64,000 bases of DNA from Rugosimonospora acidiphila (GCF_039543385.1 NZ_BAABJQ010000006.1:124001-188000), one strand, 5' to 3'. Counted from the stretch's first letter, positions 26,666-35,857 are shown. The notes: generated from the sequence alone by a model not told the origin. Numbers and translations are program-made.

Positions 26666-26703
26666 CCGGCCGGGGCCGCCCCACGTGGCGCGGCCCCGGC
26701 CGG
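26666..26703. terminator. hairpin between convergent genes
   Basis: A perfect 13-bp stem, CCGGCCGGGGCCG (26666-26678) with its complement at 26691-26703, lies between the sigma-operon end and the convergent SDR. Confidence 0.65.
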
Positions 26704-26721
26704 ATCAGAGATCACGCCGCC

Positions 26722-27414
26722 TCACCAGGCGACCGGGCCCGACGCCGCGAAATACCCTCCGGTCGGGCCGTCGGCGCCCACCTGCGCCATCCGCACGATG
26801 ATTTCGGCGCCCTCCTCGACGGTTTGCGTGCCGGCACGCCCGTTGAGGTCCGTCGCGGTGAAACCGGGATCCACCGCGTTGATGCGCATGTTCGGGAACG
26901 CCTTCGCGTACTGCACCGTGATCATGTTGACCGCGGCCTTCGAGGCCGGGTACGCGACCCCGGGGTACGGGTAGGCAGCGGTCTGGGTCAGCGAGCCGAG
27001 GCCGCTGCTCACGTTGACCACCACCGGGGCGGCCGAGCGCCCCAGCAGCGGCAGGAACGCGTTGGTGACGCGGACCAGCCCGAAGACGTTCGTCTCGAAG
27101 GTCTTGCGCATGATGTCGACGGTGATTTCCGACGGGCCGAGCACGCTCATGTCGGGCGTCCGCTCCTCGACGCCCGCGTTGTTGACCAGGATGTCCAGCC
27201 CGCCGTCGGCCTCGATGGTCTTCGCCGCGGCCTCGACCGACGCGTCGTCGGTGATGTCGAGCGGGACCCACCGCACGCCGAGCCGTTCGGCCGCCCGCCG
27301 TCCGCGCTCCGCGTCCCGGCTGCCGACGTAGACGGTGTGGCCGGCCGCACTCAGTTGACGGGCCGTCTCGAAGCCCAGCCCCTTGTTCGCTCCGGTGATC
27401 AGTGTCGTTGTCAT
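26722..27414 (-). CDS. short-chain dehydrogenase/reductase
   Basis: This 230-residue classical SDR has the cofactor motif TGANKGLGFETARQL, NNAGVEE, the catalytic Ser in VSSGLGSL and YPGVAYPASKAAV supplying Tyr and Lys. The Arg of SRDAERGRR after strand 2 suggests NADP(H). It resembles carbonyl-reductase-like SDRs; the substrate is unknown. The ATG at 27414 starts MTTTLITGANKG, and longer upstream readings are not supported. Confidence 0.87.
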   Translation of the reverse strand: MTTTLITGANKGLGFETARQLSAAGHTVYVGSRDAERGRRAAERLGVRWVPLDITDDASVEAAAKTIEADGGLDILVNNAGVEERTPDMSVLGPSEITVDIMRKTFETNVFGLVRVTNAFLPLLGRSAAPVVVNVSSGLGSLTQTAAYPYPGVAYPASKAAVNMITVQYAKAFPNMRINAVDPGFTATDLNGRAGTQTVEEGAEIIVRMAQVGADGPTGGYFAASGPVAW

Positions 27415-27779
27415 GTGTTCAAGGTTCCGACCGTCCGGGGAGACCAGCCAGTCCCCCGATGTTCCTGGGACTGCCACTACCAGGGAGGCCGCCAGGGCCG
27501 CCGGGGCCACCGGGATTCCGAGCGCAGACGCCGACCGCCTCGCCTCGTCACCGCCCTCGTCACCGCCCTCGGCGCTCGGACGCTGGTCGGCCAGCACCCG
27601 CCGAGGCATACTAATCGCGGGACATTTACCGATTCGCGCCGCCCTATCTTTCGCGAATTTCGCAATTGCGCACCCACGTCACCGGATGTTCCGTCAGCGG
27701 TCACCGGTCGGTGGTGGTGCGCGATCTTCGCTACCGCCAGAGTCTTGGCCCAAGACTGTCTTTTCGCAGGGAGGCGAAA
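27415..27779. other. divergent intergenic region before the phospholipase C gene
   Basis: No gene is supported in 365 bp. A GC-poor patch at 27605-27670 (ATACTAATCGCGGGACATTT, then TATCTTTCGCGAATTTCGC) may hold the phospholipase promoter. At 27688-27709, GTTCCGTCAGC followed by GGTCACCGGTC resembles two weak 11-bp PHO-box units. Confidence 0.4.
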
Positions 27780-29402
27780 GTGGGCCTCAAGCCCAAGACC
27801 TGGAGTAAAAAAACTCGCCGTTCGGTGGGCGTCGGCGCGGTGGTTGCCGCGGCGCTGGCCATCGCCGCGGCGTCGACGCCGGCCTTCGCCGGTACGCACG
27901 GCAACCAGACCAAGGCTGTGAAGACCGCTACTCCGATCAAGCACCTCGTAGTGATCTTCCAGGAGAACGTGTCGTTCGACCACTACTTCGGCACCTACCC
28001 GAAGGCGGCCAACACCGACGGCACGACGTTCAAGGCTAAGTCGGGTACCCCGGCGGTCAACGGCCTGACCAACAAGCTGCTGAACAACAACCCGAACGAG
28101 TACAACCCGAGCCGGCTCTCGCCGGACGAGGCCCTGACCTGCGACCAGAACCACAGCTACGGTCCGGAGCAGCAGGCGTACGACGGCGGCAAGGCCGACC
28201 AGTTCGTCCAGTTCACCGAGACCGACAAGTGCACCGGCATGCCGATCATCTTCGGTGAGCCGGGCCTGGTCATGGACTACTACGACGGCAACACCGTCAC
28301 CGGGCTGTGGAACTACGCGCAGAACTACGCCATGTCGGACAACTCGTTCGACGCGGGTTTCGGCCCGTCCAGCCCGGGCGCGCTGAACCTGATCTCCGGC
28401 CAGACCCACGGTGTCCAGGCCGTGGACTCGGTCACCGGCAAGCCGGTCAGCAACTCGCTGTCCACCTCGCCGGACAAGAAGGGGATCGGCACCGTCATCG
28501 GTGACCCGGACCCGGCGTTCGACGACTGCTCGGACACCAACCACACCTCCACCAACCCGCTGGCCAAGATGACCGGCCAGAACGTTGGTGACCTGCTCAA
28601 CAACGAGGGTGTGACCTGGGGCTGGTTCCAGGGCGGCTTCGCCCCGACCGGCAAGGCCAACGGGTACGCGGTCTGCGGCGCCACCCACACCAACGTGGGC
28701 GGCAACGCGGTCGTGGACTACAGCGCCCACCACAACCCGTTCGAGTACTACAAGTCGACCAGCAACCCGAAGCACCTGCCGCCGTCGTCGGTCAAGAACA
28801 TCGGCAAGACCGACCAGGCCAACCACCAGTACGACATGACCGACTTCGACGCCGCCGTGGCGGCGAACAACGTCCCGGCCGTCAGCTTCCTCAAGGCGCC
28901 GGAGTACCAGGATGGCCACGCCGGCTACTCGGACCCGCTGGACGAGCAGCAGTTCCTGGTTAAGACCATCAACGAGCTGCAGAAGTCCAAGGACTGGAGC
29001 TCGACCGCGGTCGTCATCGCCTACGACGACTCGGACGGTTGGTACGACCACGTTGCCCCGCCGATCCACAACGGGTCCAGCGACCCGGCGAACGACCAGG
29101 CGATGTGCGCGCCGACCAAGAAGACCAAGCCGCTCAACGGGTACGAGGACCGCTGCGGCGACGGGCCGCGCCAGCCGCTGCTGGTCATCAGCCCGTACAG
29201 CAAGACGAACTACGTTGACCACAGCGAGACCACCCAGCCCTCGATCCTGCGGTTCATCGAGGACAACTGGAAGACCGGCCGGATCGGCGACGGTTCGCTC
29301 GACGCTTCCGCGGGCAAGCTGACCAACATGTTCAACTTCAACCAGAAGCCCGTCACCAAGCCGCTGATCCTCGACCCGAAGACCGGCGCGGTAAAGAAGT
29401 AG
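27780..29402 (+). CDS. secreted phospholipase C / phosphoesterase-family protein
   Basis: The GTG at 27780 lies six bases after GGGAGG. The 540-residue precursor has a twin-Arg-free Sec signal (KKTRRSVGVGAVVAAALAIA, cleavage after AFA near residue 37). The mature part is a phosphoesterase (PLC/AcpA) domain with IFQENVSFDHYFGTYP carrying the metal ligand and nucleophile region, SYDDSDGWYDH-like IAYDDSDGWYDHVAPP, and the central HNPFEYY block. The family releases phosphate-containing headgroups or phosphate from organic esters outside the cell, usually under phosphate starvation. A single gene with a strong terminator. Confidence 0.9.
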   Translation: MGLKPKTWSKKTRRSVGVGAVVAAALAIAAASTPAFAGTHGNQTKAVKTATPIKHLVVIFQENVSFDHYFGTYPKAANTDGTTFKAKSGTPAVNGLTNKLLNNNPNEYNPSRLSPDEALTCDQNHSYGPEQQAYDGGKADQFVQFTETDKCTGMPIIFGEPGLVMDYYDGNTVTGLWNYAQNYAMSDNSFDAGFGPSSPGALNLISGQTHGVQAVDSVTGKPVSNSLSTSPDKKGIGTVIGDPDPAFDDCSDTNHTSTNPLAKMTGQNVGDLLNNEGVTWGWFQGGFAPTGKANGYAVCGATHTNVGGNAVVDYSAHHNPFEYYKSTSNPKHLPPSSVKNIGKTDQANHQYDMTDFDAAVAANNVPAVSFLKAPEYQDGHAGYSDPLDEQQFLVKTINELQKSKDWSSTAVVIAYDDSDGWYDHVAPPIHNGSSDPANDQAMCAPTKKTKPLNGYEDRCGDGPRQPLLVISPYSKTNYVDHSETTQPSILRFIEDNWKTGRIGDGSLDASAGKLTNMFNFNQKPVTKPLILDPKTGAVKK

Positions 29403-29434
29403 CTTCACCCCGGTGGTCCGTGGCCACCGAATTC

Positions 29435-29464
29435 GGGGCCGGGCAGCATCCGCTGCCCGGCCCC
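29435..29464. terminator. strong terminator after the phospholipase gene
   Basis: A perfect 13-bp stem, GGGGCCGGGCAGC (29435-29447) with 29452-29464 and a four-base loop, starts 32 bases after the stop. Confidence 0.75.
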
Positions 29465-29573
29465 ACCGCATTTCCGCGGGAGGTTGAACACCGGCGTCCG
29501 GCTCACGGAAGCCCAACACCGTGACCCGCGCGGCCCCGAGCTTTCCCGATCACGCGGGCCGTCGCAAGGATCG

Positions 29574-30638
29574 TCAGCCCGCCCTGAGGTTGGTCCGGCG
29601 AACGATCAGCCAGACCGCGAGGAGCGCCACCGCGGCGAGGCCCAGATATCCGAAGTTGAGGATCAGGTGGAAGACGGGAATCCTGCTGCCCGGTTGGTAG
29701 ACCACCAAGACCCGGAGAGAGTCGAGGCAGGAGAAATTCGCGTGGTCGGTGTTGATGCCGGGGCACATCCGGACCAGCGTGGCGTAGCTGAGCTCGTGTC
29801 CGGAGGCGTCGAACAGGTTCGACTCAATGCCGGCCCCGAGCGACCAACCAGCATTGATGGTCAGGGAGGTAGCACTCCCCGGGAGGGGGGGTGCGCCGAC
29901 GGGAGCGAACTGGGACAGCGGCGTCAGAAGAGTGATGTAGTGCAACTGGACGTACAGTGTGAGCCCGATGAAGCCCGCGACGGCGGTGAGCAGGGCGGGG
30001 AGGGTGCGTCTGATGGCGGCGCCAAGGGCGACGCCGACCGCGAACCAGCCGACGCCGCTGGTCAGCGGAAGCATCCCGGAGGCCAGGAAGTGGGTGCTGT
30101 CCCACATGCTGTGGTCGCCGATGGCGACGACCGCGTGAGCCAGGTGGTCGCTGACTCCGGCGACCGCCGCGGTCAGGGCCGCCACGAACAGGCCGAGCAG
30201 GGCCAGCTTGGCCCACAACCAACGCAGCGGGGAAACGTCCTGGCTCCAGGCCAGCAGCAAGGTCCGCTGCTCGTGCTCCCTGGTCAGCAGGGGCACTCCG
30301 ATGAACACGCCGCTCAGCACTGGAACGTAGCGCACCACGAGCAGCAGGAAATCGGCCACCGCCCTCGGGCCGTGAGGAGCGTGGAGCGTTTGGGACTGGG
30401 GCGTGTTGGTTGGGCAGATCATGTCGTGGCACTGGTGGTGCAGGGTCGTCAGCTCGGCCGCGAGGTAGGCCATCCAGCCGGTGAGCACGGCCGCGATGAC
30501 GAGGCAGGCGAGGATGGCCCAGCGGTGCTGGCGCCAGGTCAGCCAGAGCAGGCCGGAGACGCCACCGGCCGGCGCCGCAGCCGATTCGCGGCCCTGCGAC
30601 CGGGGCGCGGACAGCGGTGGATAGGTGAGCGAGCTCAT
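29574..30638 (-). CDS. ABC transporter permease
   Basis: This 354-residue membrane protein has about six hydrophobic segments: the first after GGVSGLLWLTWRQHRWAI, then VRYVPVLSGVFIGVPLLTREHEQRTLLLAWSQ, and a long extracytoplasmic loop before the last segment. The TREHEQRT motif is usual in ABC-2-type permeases of Ytr-like systems. The start overlaps the ATPase stop by four bases, so the pair forms one transporter. The substrate is unknown; such GntR-regulated pairs often respond to cell-envelope-active peptides. Confidence 0.83.
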   Translation of the reverse strand: MSSLTYPPLSAPRSQGRESAAAPAGGVSGLLWLTWRQHRWAILACLVIAAVLTGWMAYLAAELTTLHHQCHDMICPTNTPQSQTLHAPHGPRAVADFLLLVVRYVPVLSGVFIGVPLLTREHEQRTLLLAWSQDVSPLRWLWAKLALLGLFVAALTAAVAGVSDHLAHAVVAIGDHSMWDSTHFLASGMLPLTSGVGWFAVGVALGAAIRRTLPALLTAVAGFIGLTLYVQLHYITLLTPLSQFAPVGAPPLPGSATSLTINAGWSLGAGIESNLFDASGHELSYATLVRMCPGINTDHANFSCLDSLRVLVVYQPGSRIPVFHLILNFGYLGLAAVALLAVWLIVRRTNLRAG

Positions 30639-31543
30639 GCGGCGGCCGCCTCCAGTGCCTGGCGCGTCCTACGCTGCGCCTTCAGATAAGTCACAACCAA
30701 CTCCTCCAGCGAGACCGGTTGGGCGCTCCACCCCGGGGCGACGATCGCGGGCAGCACCGGCGTGTCGGGCAGCCGGACGATGAACGTGGACTGCCGATCC
30801 GCGTGCTGCGCGTGAACAACCGTGCCCGGACCCGGCGGCTGATCCGCCCGCGGACCGGTCAGCCGCAGATGCGAGGCCAGCAACCGCTCCACATCGCCGC
30901 ACAGCGCGGCACGACCCGCGTCCAGCAGCAACAGGTGATCGGCGACGCCGACCAACTCCGACACGATGTGGGTCGACAGCATCAGCGTCATTTCCCCGTC
31001 GGCGACCTGCCCCATCAACTCACCGGCCACCTCGCTACGAGCCACCGGGTCGAGATTGGACAACGGCTCATCCAGTAGCAACACGTCCGGACGCGAACCC
31101 AGCGCGACCGCGAGCGCGACCTGCGCCCGCTGGCCTCCGGACAACTTGCCGCACCGGCGGGTCAACGGCACCTCGAAGCGCTCCAGCCACGACAGCGCCC
31201 GCCGCTGATCCCACACCCGGTTCGTGCTCCGCCCGAACCGCAGCATGTCCGCCGCGTTGAAATCCCGGTACACCGGCTTGTGCTGGGCCAGAATCGCGAC
31301 CCGATTGCCCGCCTGCGCACCACCCGCACCAACCCGGCGACCACCCACCAACACCGTGCCCGAGGTCGCCGGCAACAGACCGCTGATGATGCTCATCAGC
31401 GTCGACTTACCCGCCCCGTTCGCACCGACCAACGCGATCACCTGGTTAGCTGGCAGCTCAAACTCACACTCCCGCAACGCCCACACCCGGCGATACCGCT
31501 TGCTCACACCCCGGACATCCACCGCGATAGCCGACTCACTCAC
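30635..31543 (-). CDS. ABC transporter ATP-binding protein
   Basis: The 302-residue protein has Walker A GANGAGKST, Q-loop before HKPVY, signature LSGGQRAQVALA and Walker B VLLLDEPLSNLDP with the switch His in LSTHIVSE. A C-terminal extension (about 215-302) carries no known domain. It drives the permease encoded by the overlapping downstream gene, and its own start overlaps the GntR regulator stop by four bases. Confidence 0.92.
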   Translation of the reverse strand: MSESAIAVDVRGVSKRYRRVWALRECEFELPANQVIALVGANGAGKSTLMSIISGLLPATSGTVLVGGRRVGAGGAQAGNRVAILAQHKPVYRDFNAADMLRFGRSTNRVWDQRRALSWLERFEVPLTRRCGKLSGGQRAQVALAVALGSRPDVLLLDEPLSNLDPVARSEVAGELMGQVADGEMTLMLSTHIVSELVGVADHLLLLDAGRAALCGDVERLLASHLRLTGPRADQPPGPGTVVHAQHADRQSTFIVRLPDTPVLPAIVAPGWSAQPVSLEELVVTYLKAQRRTRQALEAAAA

Positions 31544-31986
31544 GCCGCACCCTGCTCCTCATCCGACGCCGACGCCGCCCGCGACCCACCGCCGGCCCGC
31601 GCCTGGCGCGCCGAGTTCTCCACGATCACCGAGGCGAACAGCGCCTGGACGTCCTCGTCCTCCAGCCCCGCCTCACGGGCCTGACCCAACCACCGCGCCA
31701 AACCCGTACGCAGCCGCGCCATGACATGCGGGTCCGCCCCGCCCAACCGGCCGGTCACGAACGTGCCCGCGCCCTGCCGGGCCTCCACCAGACCGGACAG
31801 CTCCAACTCCCGGTAGGCCTTCAACACCGTGCTCGGATTGACCGTGCACGAGGTCACCACGCTTCGCACCGTGGGCAGTTGGTCCCCCGGCTGCAACACC
31901 CCCATCCGCAGCCCCTCGCGCACCTGTCTGATCAGCTGCGCGTACGCGGGGACACTGCTGGAGCGGTCGATCTGGAAGTTGATCAC
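31540..31986 (-). CDS. GntR-family regulator, YtrA type
   Basis: The GTG at 31986 starts VINFQIDRSSSVPAYAQL, the usual start of this short subfamily, with GGAGAGG upstream; an ATG 18 bases further up is possible. The 148-residue protein has a winged HTH (about 10-75, GDQLPTVRSVVTSCTVNPSTVLKAY) and a short helical dimerisation tail rather than a large ligand domain, as in YtrA. It heads the ABC operon and probably represses it until the inducer is present. Confidence 0.87.
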   Translation of the reverse strand: MINFQIDRSSSVPAYAQLIRQVREGLRMGVLQPGDQLPTVRSVVTSCTVNPSTVLKAYRELELSGLVEARQGAGTFVTGRLGGADPHVMARLRTGLARWLGQAREAGLEDEDVQALFASVIVENSARQARAGGGSRAASASDEEQGAA

Positions 31987-32131
31987 CTCTCGTGTCCTCT
32001 CCATCACCCAAGCGGGACCCATCCGCCCAAGCCAGGCAGATTGTTTCGTTTAAGTAGAACACCAGTCAATCAGCATGACAACAACGGGGCGGGCGGGCGG
32101 TCGCCCGCGTCCGCTCACCTACCATGGAGTC

Positions 32132-32689
32132 GTGGTCACCAGGGTCAGGGACGGCCGCGCGTGGCGCGTCGGGACGCCCGCCGAGGTCGCGTGGATCGCC
32201 GATGGCACGGTTGCGGGTCCGACCATCGCCGCCGCCGTCCCGCCGGTGTTCGAGGCCTACGCCACGGTCGAACTGCCCTGCTCGGACGAGGGGCGGAACG
32301 AACACGACCGAGCCATGCTCGCGCTGTTGAGTGAGCGGTCGGCGGGACAGCCATGGTGGCTTGGCTATCTCGACACCGGCGCCGATGACATCGTCTTTCC
32401 CGACGCGCCCACAGTGAGCCTGTACGGGAGGTGGCCCTACGTGCTGGTCGAGGCCGGACCGGCGCAGGCCGCCACCTGGCGCCACAGCGGAGGCTGGTCG
32501 TTCTGGAAAGGCCCCTTGCCGAATCTGATGTTCCCCGCGGACCGTTCGTGGCTGGTTTCGACGCTGTGGGACGATGACTGGACCTGCCTCGGCGGGCCGA
32601 CCGAACTGGTGGACGATTTCCTGCGCCACCCCGCCCTGCGGGCCCGGCCGACGACCCTCAGCCGGGACGCCACGGCACCGCGGGAATAG
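32132..32689 (+). CDS. conserved actinobacterial protein of unknown function
   Basis: The protein begins VVTRVRDGRAWRVG and has about 185 residues. Notable blocks are SAGQPWWLGYLDTGADDIVFPDAP and MFPADRSWLVSTLWDDDWTCLGG. It is soluble and rich in Trp, with no known catalytic motif. I believe similar proteins are common in actinobacteria, but I know no assigned role. The GTG at 32132 is the more conserved-looking start; an ATG at 32075 would add 19 residues and has no ribosome binding site. It is divergent from the GntR operon. Confidence 0.6.
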   Translation: MVTRVRDGRAWRVGTPAEVAWIADGTVAGPTIAAAVPPVFEAYATVELPCSDEGRNEHDRAMLALLSERSAGQPWWLGYLDTGADDIVFPDAPTVSLYGRWPYVLVEAGPAQAATWRHSGGWSFWKGPLPNLMFPADRSWLVSTLWDDDWTCLGGPTELVDDFLRHPALRARPTTLSRDATAPRE

Positions 32690-33029
32690 GTTCCGAATCC
32701 CGCAGGAAAACCCTGATGCTCAGAGGGTATGACGGACGGCGTAGGAAGTATTAGACGGCCTTCCACCACGGGTGGCATGCTGAATACGCACGGCACCGGA
32801 AGAGGCCGGCAGGTCCGTCAGTCGGACGGGTAATCCGAACGAGACTGATACGCGGGATTGATTGTGCGCGGCGAACCCCGCCACGCTTGACGAGGGGTTC
32901 TCGTCGATTCCGCAGGACGCCATGGCGATCCCGGTGAGAATTGGTTGAACAAATGCGGCCGGCCACGAAGGTTTGTTCCGGTGCGGGAATACGCCGGGGC
33001 CGCTTTCTCCGAGAAGAGGAATAATCAAT
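32690..33029. other. 340-bp region without a recognised gene
   Basis: Base composition is less GC-rich than the surroundings (for example GAGACTGATACGCGGGATTG). No domain is recognisable in any frame. The last 25 bases hold the ribosome binding site GAGAAGAGGA of the SDR gene. Confidence 0.5.
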
Positions 33030-33749
33030 ATGACTGTCGCCAATCAGCGCGTCGTGCTCCTGGGTGGCACGTCCGGTCTTGGATTTGCCGTCGCTGAGCT
33101 GCTCGCCGCGCAGGGCGCCGAGCTGGTCCTCGCGTCGAGCTCGCAGGCCAGGGTTGACGAGGCGGTGGCGAAACTCCCGGGCGGTACCACCGGGTACGCG
33201 GTCGACCTGCGCAGCGAGGAGGCGATCGCCCGACTGTTCGAGACCATCGGCGAGTTTGACCATCTCGTCTACACGGCGGGCGAGGCGCTGAGCCTGTTGC
33301 CCGTGGATGGCATGGACCTCGACGTGGCCCGTGAATTCTTCGGGCTGCGGTTCTTCAGCGTCCTTACGGCGGTGAAGCACGCCGCGAAGCGGATCCGGCC
33401 GGGGGGCTCGATCACGCTCACCACGGGATCCGCCGGGGAGCGTCCGTCGCCCGGCTGGTCGGTCGCTGCGAGTATCTGCGGCGCGATCAGTTCTCTGACC
33501 AAGGCACTGGCCGTCGAGCTGGCACCGATCCGGGTGAACGCGGTCGCACCCGGCGTGGTCCGCTCTCCGATGTGGGCCAGCCTGGGCGCCGAGGCCCGGG
33601 AGGCCTACTTCACGCAGGTCAGCGACGCGACGCTGGTGAAGCGGGTGGGTGAGACCGAACAGGTCGCTCAGACCTACGCCTACCTGATCGACCAGCCGTT
33701 CTCCAGCGGAACCGTCGTCGCGGTCGACGGCGGGACACTGCTCGTCTAA
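33030..33749 (+). CDS. short-chain dehydrogenase/reductase
   Basis: This 239-residue SDR has LLGGTSGLGFAVAEL (a GxxxGxG variant), YTAGEALSL in place of NNAG, and TTGSAGERPSPGWSVAASICGA, where the usual catalytic Tyr-x3-Lys appears as SVAASICGA. The Tyr/Lys pair is therefore not evident, which fits the atypical SDRs whose physiological activity is doubtful. The C-terminal substrate loop is VNAVAPGVVRSPMW and the end is AVDGGTLLV. It is convergent with a LysR regulator; regulation by it is possible but not shown. Confidence 0.85.
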   Translation: MTVANQRVVLLGGTSGLGFAVAELLAAQGAELVLASSSQARVDEAVAKLPGGTTGYAVDLRSEEAIARLFETIGEFDHLVYTAGEALSLLPVDGMDLDVAREFFGLRFFSVLTAVKHAAKRIRPGGSITLTTGSAGERPSPGWSVAASICGAISSLTKALAVELAPIRVNAVAPGVVRSPMWASLGAEAREAYFTQVSDATLVKRVGETEQVAQTYAYLIDQPFSSGTVVAVDGGTLLV

Positions 33750-33760
33750 TCCGCGGCCGC

Positions 33761-33795
33761 TGAGCACGCCGTCCACCCCGTGGCCGGCGTGCTCA
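33761..33795. terminator. bidirectional terminator overlapping the LysR stop
   Basis: TGAGCACGCCG (33761-33771) pairs perfectly with CGGCGTGCTCA (33785-33795). The right arm includes the stop codon of the convergent LysR gene. Confidence 0.7.
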
Positions 33796-34689
33796 GTCCG
33801 TCTCGGCCGCCGGCCCGCCCATCATCCGGACGGCGATCTCCGCGAAGCGCTCGATCTCGGGGCGGGCGCGCTGGGCGCTGAAGGCGAGGGCGACCTGGTT
33901 GTTCGAGATCCCCTCGACCGGGCAGTAGGCGATGTCGGGTCGGGTGTAGAGCGCCGCGGTGGAGCGCGGGACGATGATGATGCCGCGCTCGGCCGCCACG
34001 TGCTCGAGTTTCTCTTCCATGGTGCGCAGGGCTATCGCCGGCCGGTGCTGGCCGTCGCCCGGCGCGACCTCCCGCAGTTCGCGGGCGATGTCACGCCACT
34101 CGGGCACGGCGTCCGGGTTCTGCAGCAGGTGCTCGTCGGTGAGGTCGCTGATCCGCACGGTCGGCTTCCCGGCGAGCGGATGTCCGATCGGCACGGCGAC
34201 CACGCGTGGTTCGGTGAACAGCGGCAGGATCCTCAGTCCCCGGGTGGGGATCGGCATGCGCACGAAGCTCACGTCCGCACGTCCGTCATGCACCACGTCG
34301 ACCTGGTCGTCGTAGGAGGTCCGCAGCACGTCCACGGTCAGGTCGGGGTACGCGTCGTTGAACGCCCGCGCGACCTGAGTGACGAGGATGCCGGGCATGA
34401 ATCCGATGGTGAAGCTGCCGCCTCGCTCGGCCATCCGCACCCGGCGCTGCAGGGCGGTCGCCGAGGCCAGCAGCGGGCGCGCGTCATCGAGGAGCTGACG
34501 ACCGGCCGCAGTCAGCTCGGTGCCGAGCCGGGACCGGGTGAACAACTGGGCGTGTAGCTCGTCTTCGAGTGCCTTGATCTGTCGGCTGAGCACCGGCTGC
34601 GCGATCCGCAGAACTTCGGCGGCCCGGCCGAAGTTGCGTTGCTCGGCAACCGCGACGAAGTAGCGCAGTTTTCTCAGATCAAGATCCAC
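33793..34689 (-). CDS. LysR-family transcriptional regulator
   Basis: This 298-residue protein has the N-terminal LysR HTH (LRKLRYFVAVAEQRNFGRAAEVL and LSRQIKALEDELHAQLF) and a periplasmic-binding-like effector domain (about 90-295, starting FTIGFMPGI). The effector is unknown. It has no divergent partner; a 340-bp gap lies upstream and an SDR gene is convergent downstream. Confidence 0.9.
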   Translation of the reverse strand: MDLDLRKLRYFVAVAEQRNFGRAAEVLRIAQPVLSRQIKALEDELHAQLFTRSRLGTELTAAGRQLLDDARPLLASATALQRRVRMAERGGSFTIGFMPGILVTQVARAFNDAYPDLTVDVLRTSYDDQVDVVHDGRADVSFVRMPIPTRGLRILPLFTEPRVVAVPIGHPLAGKPTVRISDLTDEHLLQNPDAVPEWRDIARELREVAPGDGQHRPAIALRTMEEKLEHVAAERGIIIVPRSTAALYTRPDIAYCPVEGISNNQVALAFSAQRARPEIERFAEIAVRMMGGPAAETD

Positions 34690-35028
34690 GTCCAGCTCTC
34701 ACAATCGATCCCCATGGTATCTGGTGAGCAGGTCGTGGCACCGCACATCCCCGTGACCCCGCCTCGGCATCGACCGAGCGCGGCCGGGGCGTACCGCCAG
34801 AACGATCTTCGCTCGCGGTCGCCCGGGTCGGATCACCGGCGGGGCGTCGATTCGCACGCTGCGTTGCGTTCACGAAATCCGCAGCGCAATAGATGAGAGC
34901 GGACCACCACCCGGCGGTATCGCGGAAGCCCGAGAGGAGACCGCGATGCCGGGAGGCGGGCCCAGCCGCCGGTATCGGCGCCCGGCTCCGTGCCGGGCGC
35001 CGATACCGGTCAGGTCAGCCCGGCCAGC
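34690..35028. other. intergenic region upstream of the LysR gene
   Basis: No gene is supported. It should contain the LysR promoter, but no clear T-N11-A operator stands out. The right end holds the strong hairpin at 34969-35009. Confidence 0.45.
34969..35009. terminator. strong 17-bp hairpin terminator
   Basis: CCGGTATCGGCGCCCGG (34969-34985) pairs perfectly with 34993-35009, leaving a seven-base loop. It is 20 bases beyond the stop of the hydrolase gene that reads leftwards. Confidence 0.8.
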
Positions 35029-35802
35029 TCAGGCCGGTGACGTGCCGACCCGGCCGAGATGCCGGGCCAGGAACTCGTTGTCGACCCCGATCCAGCGAAT
35101 GGTCCGATGGTCGCCCGGGTTGGCGTGCAGCGTCTTCTCCCTTGAGGCGAAGGCGTCGAACAACCCGAGGGTGGATTCGCGGTCGACGTACTCGTCGTCC
35201 CACGGGAGCAGGAACTGGATCGGGACGGTGATCCGCCTCGCCGCCTCGACCAGCGCCTCGTACACGAAGAACCCACCACCGAAGATGGCAGCGGTGATCC
35301 GGGGTTCGATCGCCGTCAGGGGCACCCCGATCGCGGTGCCCAAGGATATGCCGCCCCCATAGCCGATCGGAGCTTCGACGCCGATCTCGGGCAGGTTCTG
35401 AAGGGCGTCCAGGGTCGCCTGCCATTCCGGTACGGCACGCTCCGCCAGCGACGTGGCGTAGCGGACGCTGACCGCCTCGAAGCGCTCGGCGTCGCCGGTC
35501 GCGTGGGCCTGCCGGAACTCGGCGCGTGCCCGCTCGTCCTCTGCCGCGCGTGGGCGGTCACCGTGTCCGGGCGCGTCGATCGCGACCACGGTGAAACCCC
35601 AGGTGGTTACGGCGTCGCGTGCGCGGGCCTTGAGCGCCGGCGTCTTCTTGTGCAGGCCGCCACCGTGTCCCATCAGTACCAGGGGCGCGTGATCGGAGCC
35701 GGACACGGGCGACCAGAGCACGCCGGGGACCTCGCCCACGATGAAGTCGCGTTCGAGGACACCGTTAGATGATGTTTCCGCGGTGAATCGCAAAGGAGAC
35801 AT
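35029..35802 (-). CDS. alpha/beta hydrolase (dienelactone-hydrolase-like)
   Basis: This 257-residue protein has the oxyanion LVLMGHGGGLHK, VVAIDAPGHGDRPRA and a nucleophile elbow GGISLGTAIG with Ser. Late blocks are QFLLPWDDEYVD with the acid Asp and ANPGDHRTIRW with the catalytic His. Gene and protein look intact. The substrate is unknown. The ATG follows GAAAGGAAA. A 17-codon open frame with a very strong ribosome binding site lies 56 bases upstream on the same strand and may be a leader. Confidence 0.83.
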   Translation of the reverse strand: MSPLRFTAETSSNGVLERDFIVGEVPGVLWSPVSGSDHAPLVLMGHGGGLHKKTPALKARARDAVTTWGFTVVAIDAPGHGDRPRAAEDERARAEFRQAHATGDAERFEAVSVRYATSLAERAVPEWQATLDALQNLPEIGVEAPIGYGGGISLGTAIGVPLTAIEPRITAAIFGGGFFVYEALVEAARRITVPIQFLLPWDDEYVDRESTLGLFDAFASREKTLHANPGDHRTIRWIGVDNEFLARHLGRVGTSPA

Positions 35803-35857
35803 AGTGGTTTCCTTTCGGGAGAGCCTTGGTGTTGGGGCACTCCCGGCGACACCTACG

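Noticed and set aside
32751..33776. Minus-strand open frame opposite the SDR gene
   Set aside because: Antisense shadow; the plus strand carries the recognisable SDR.
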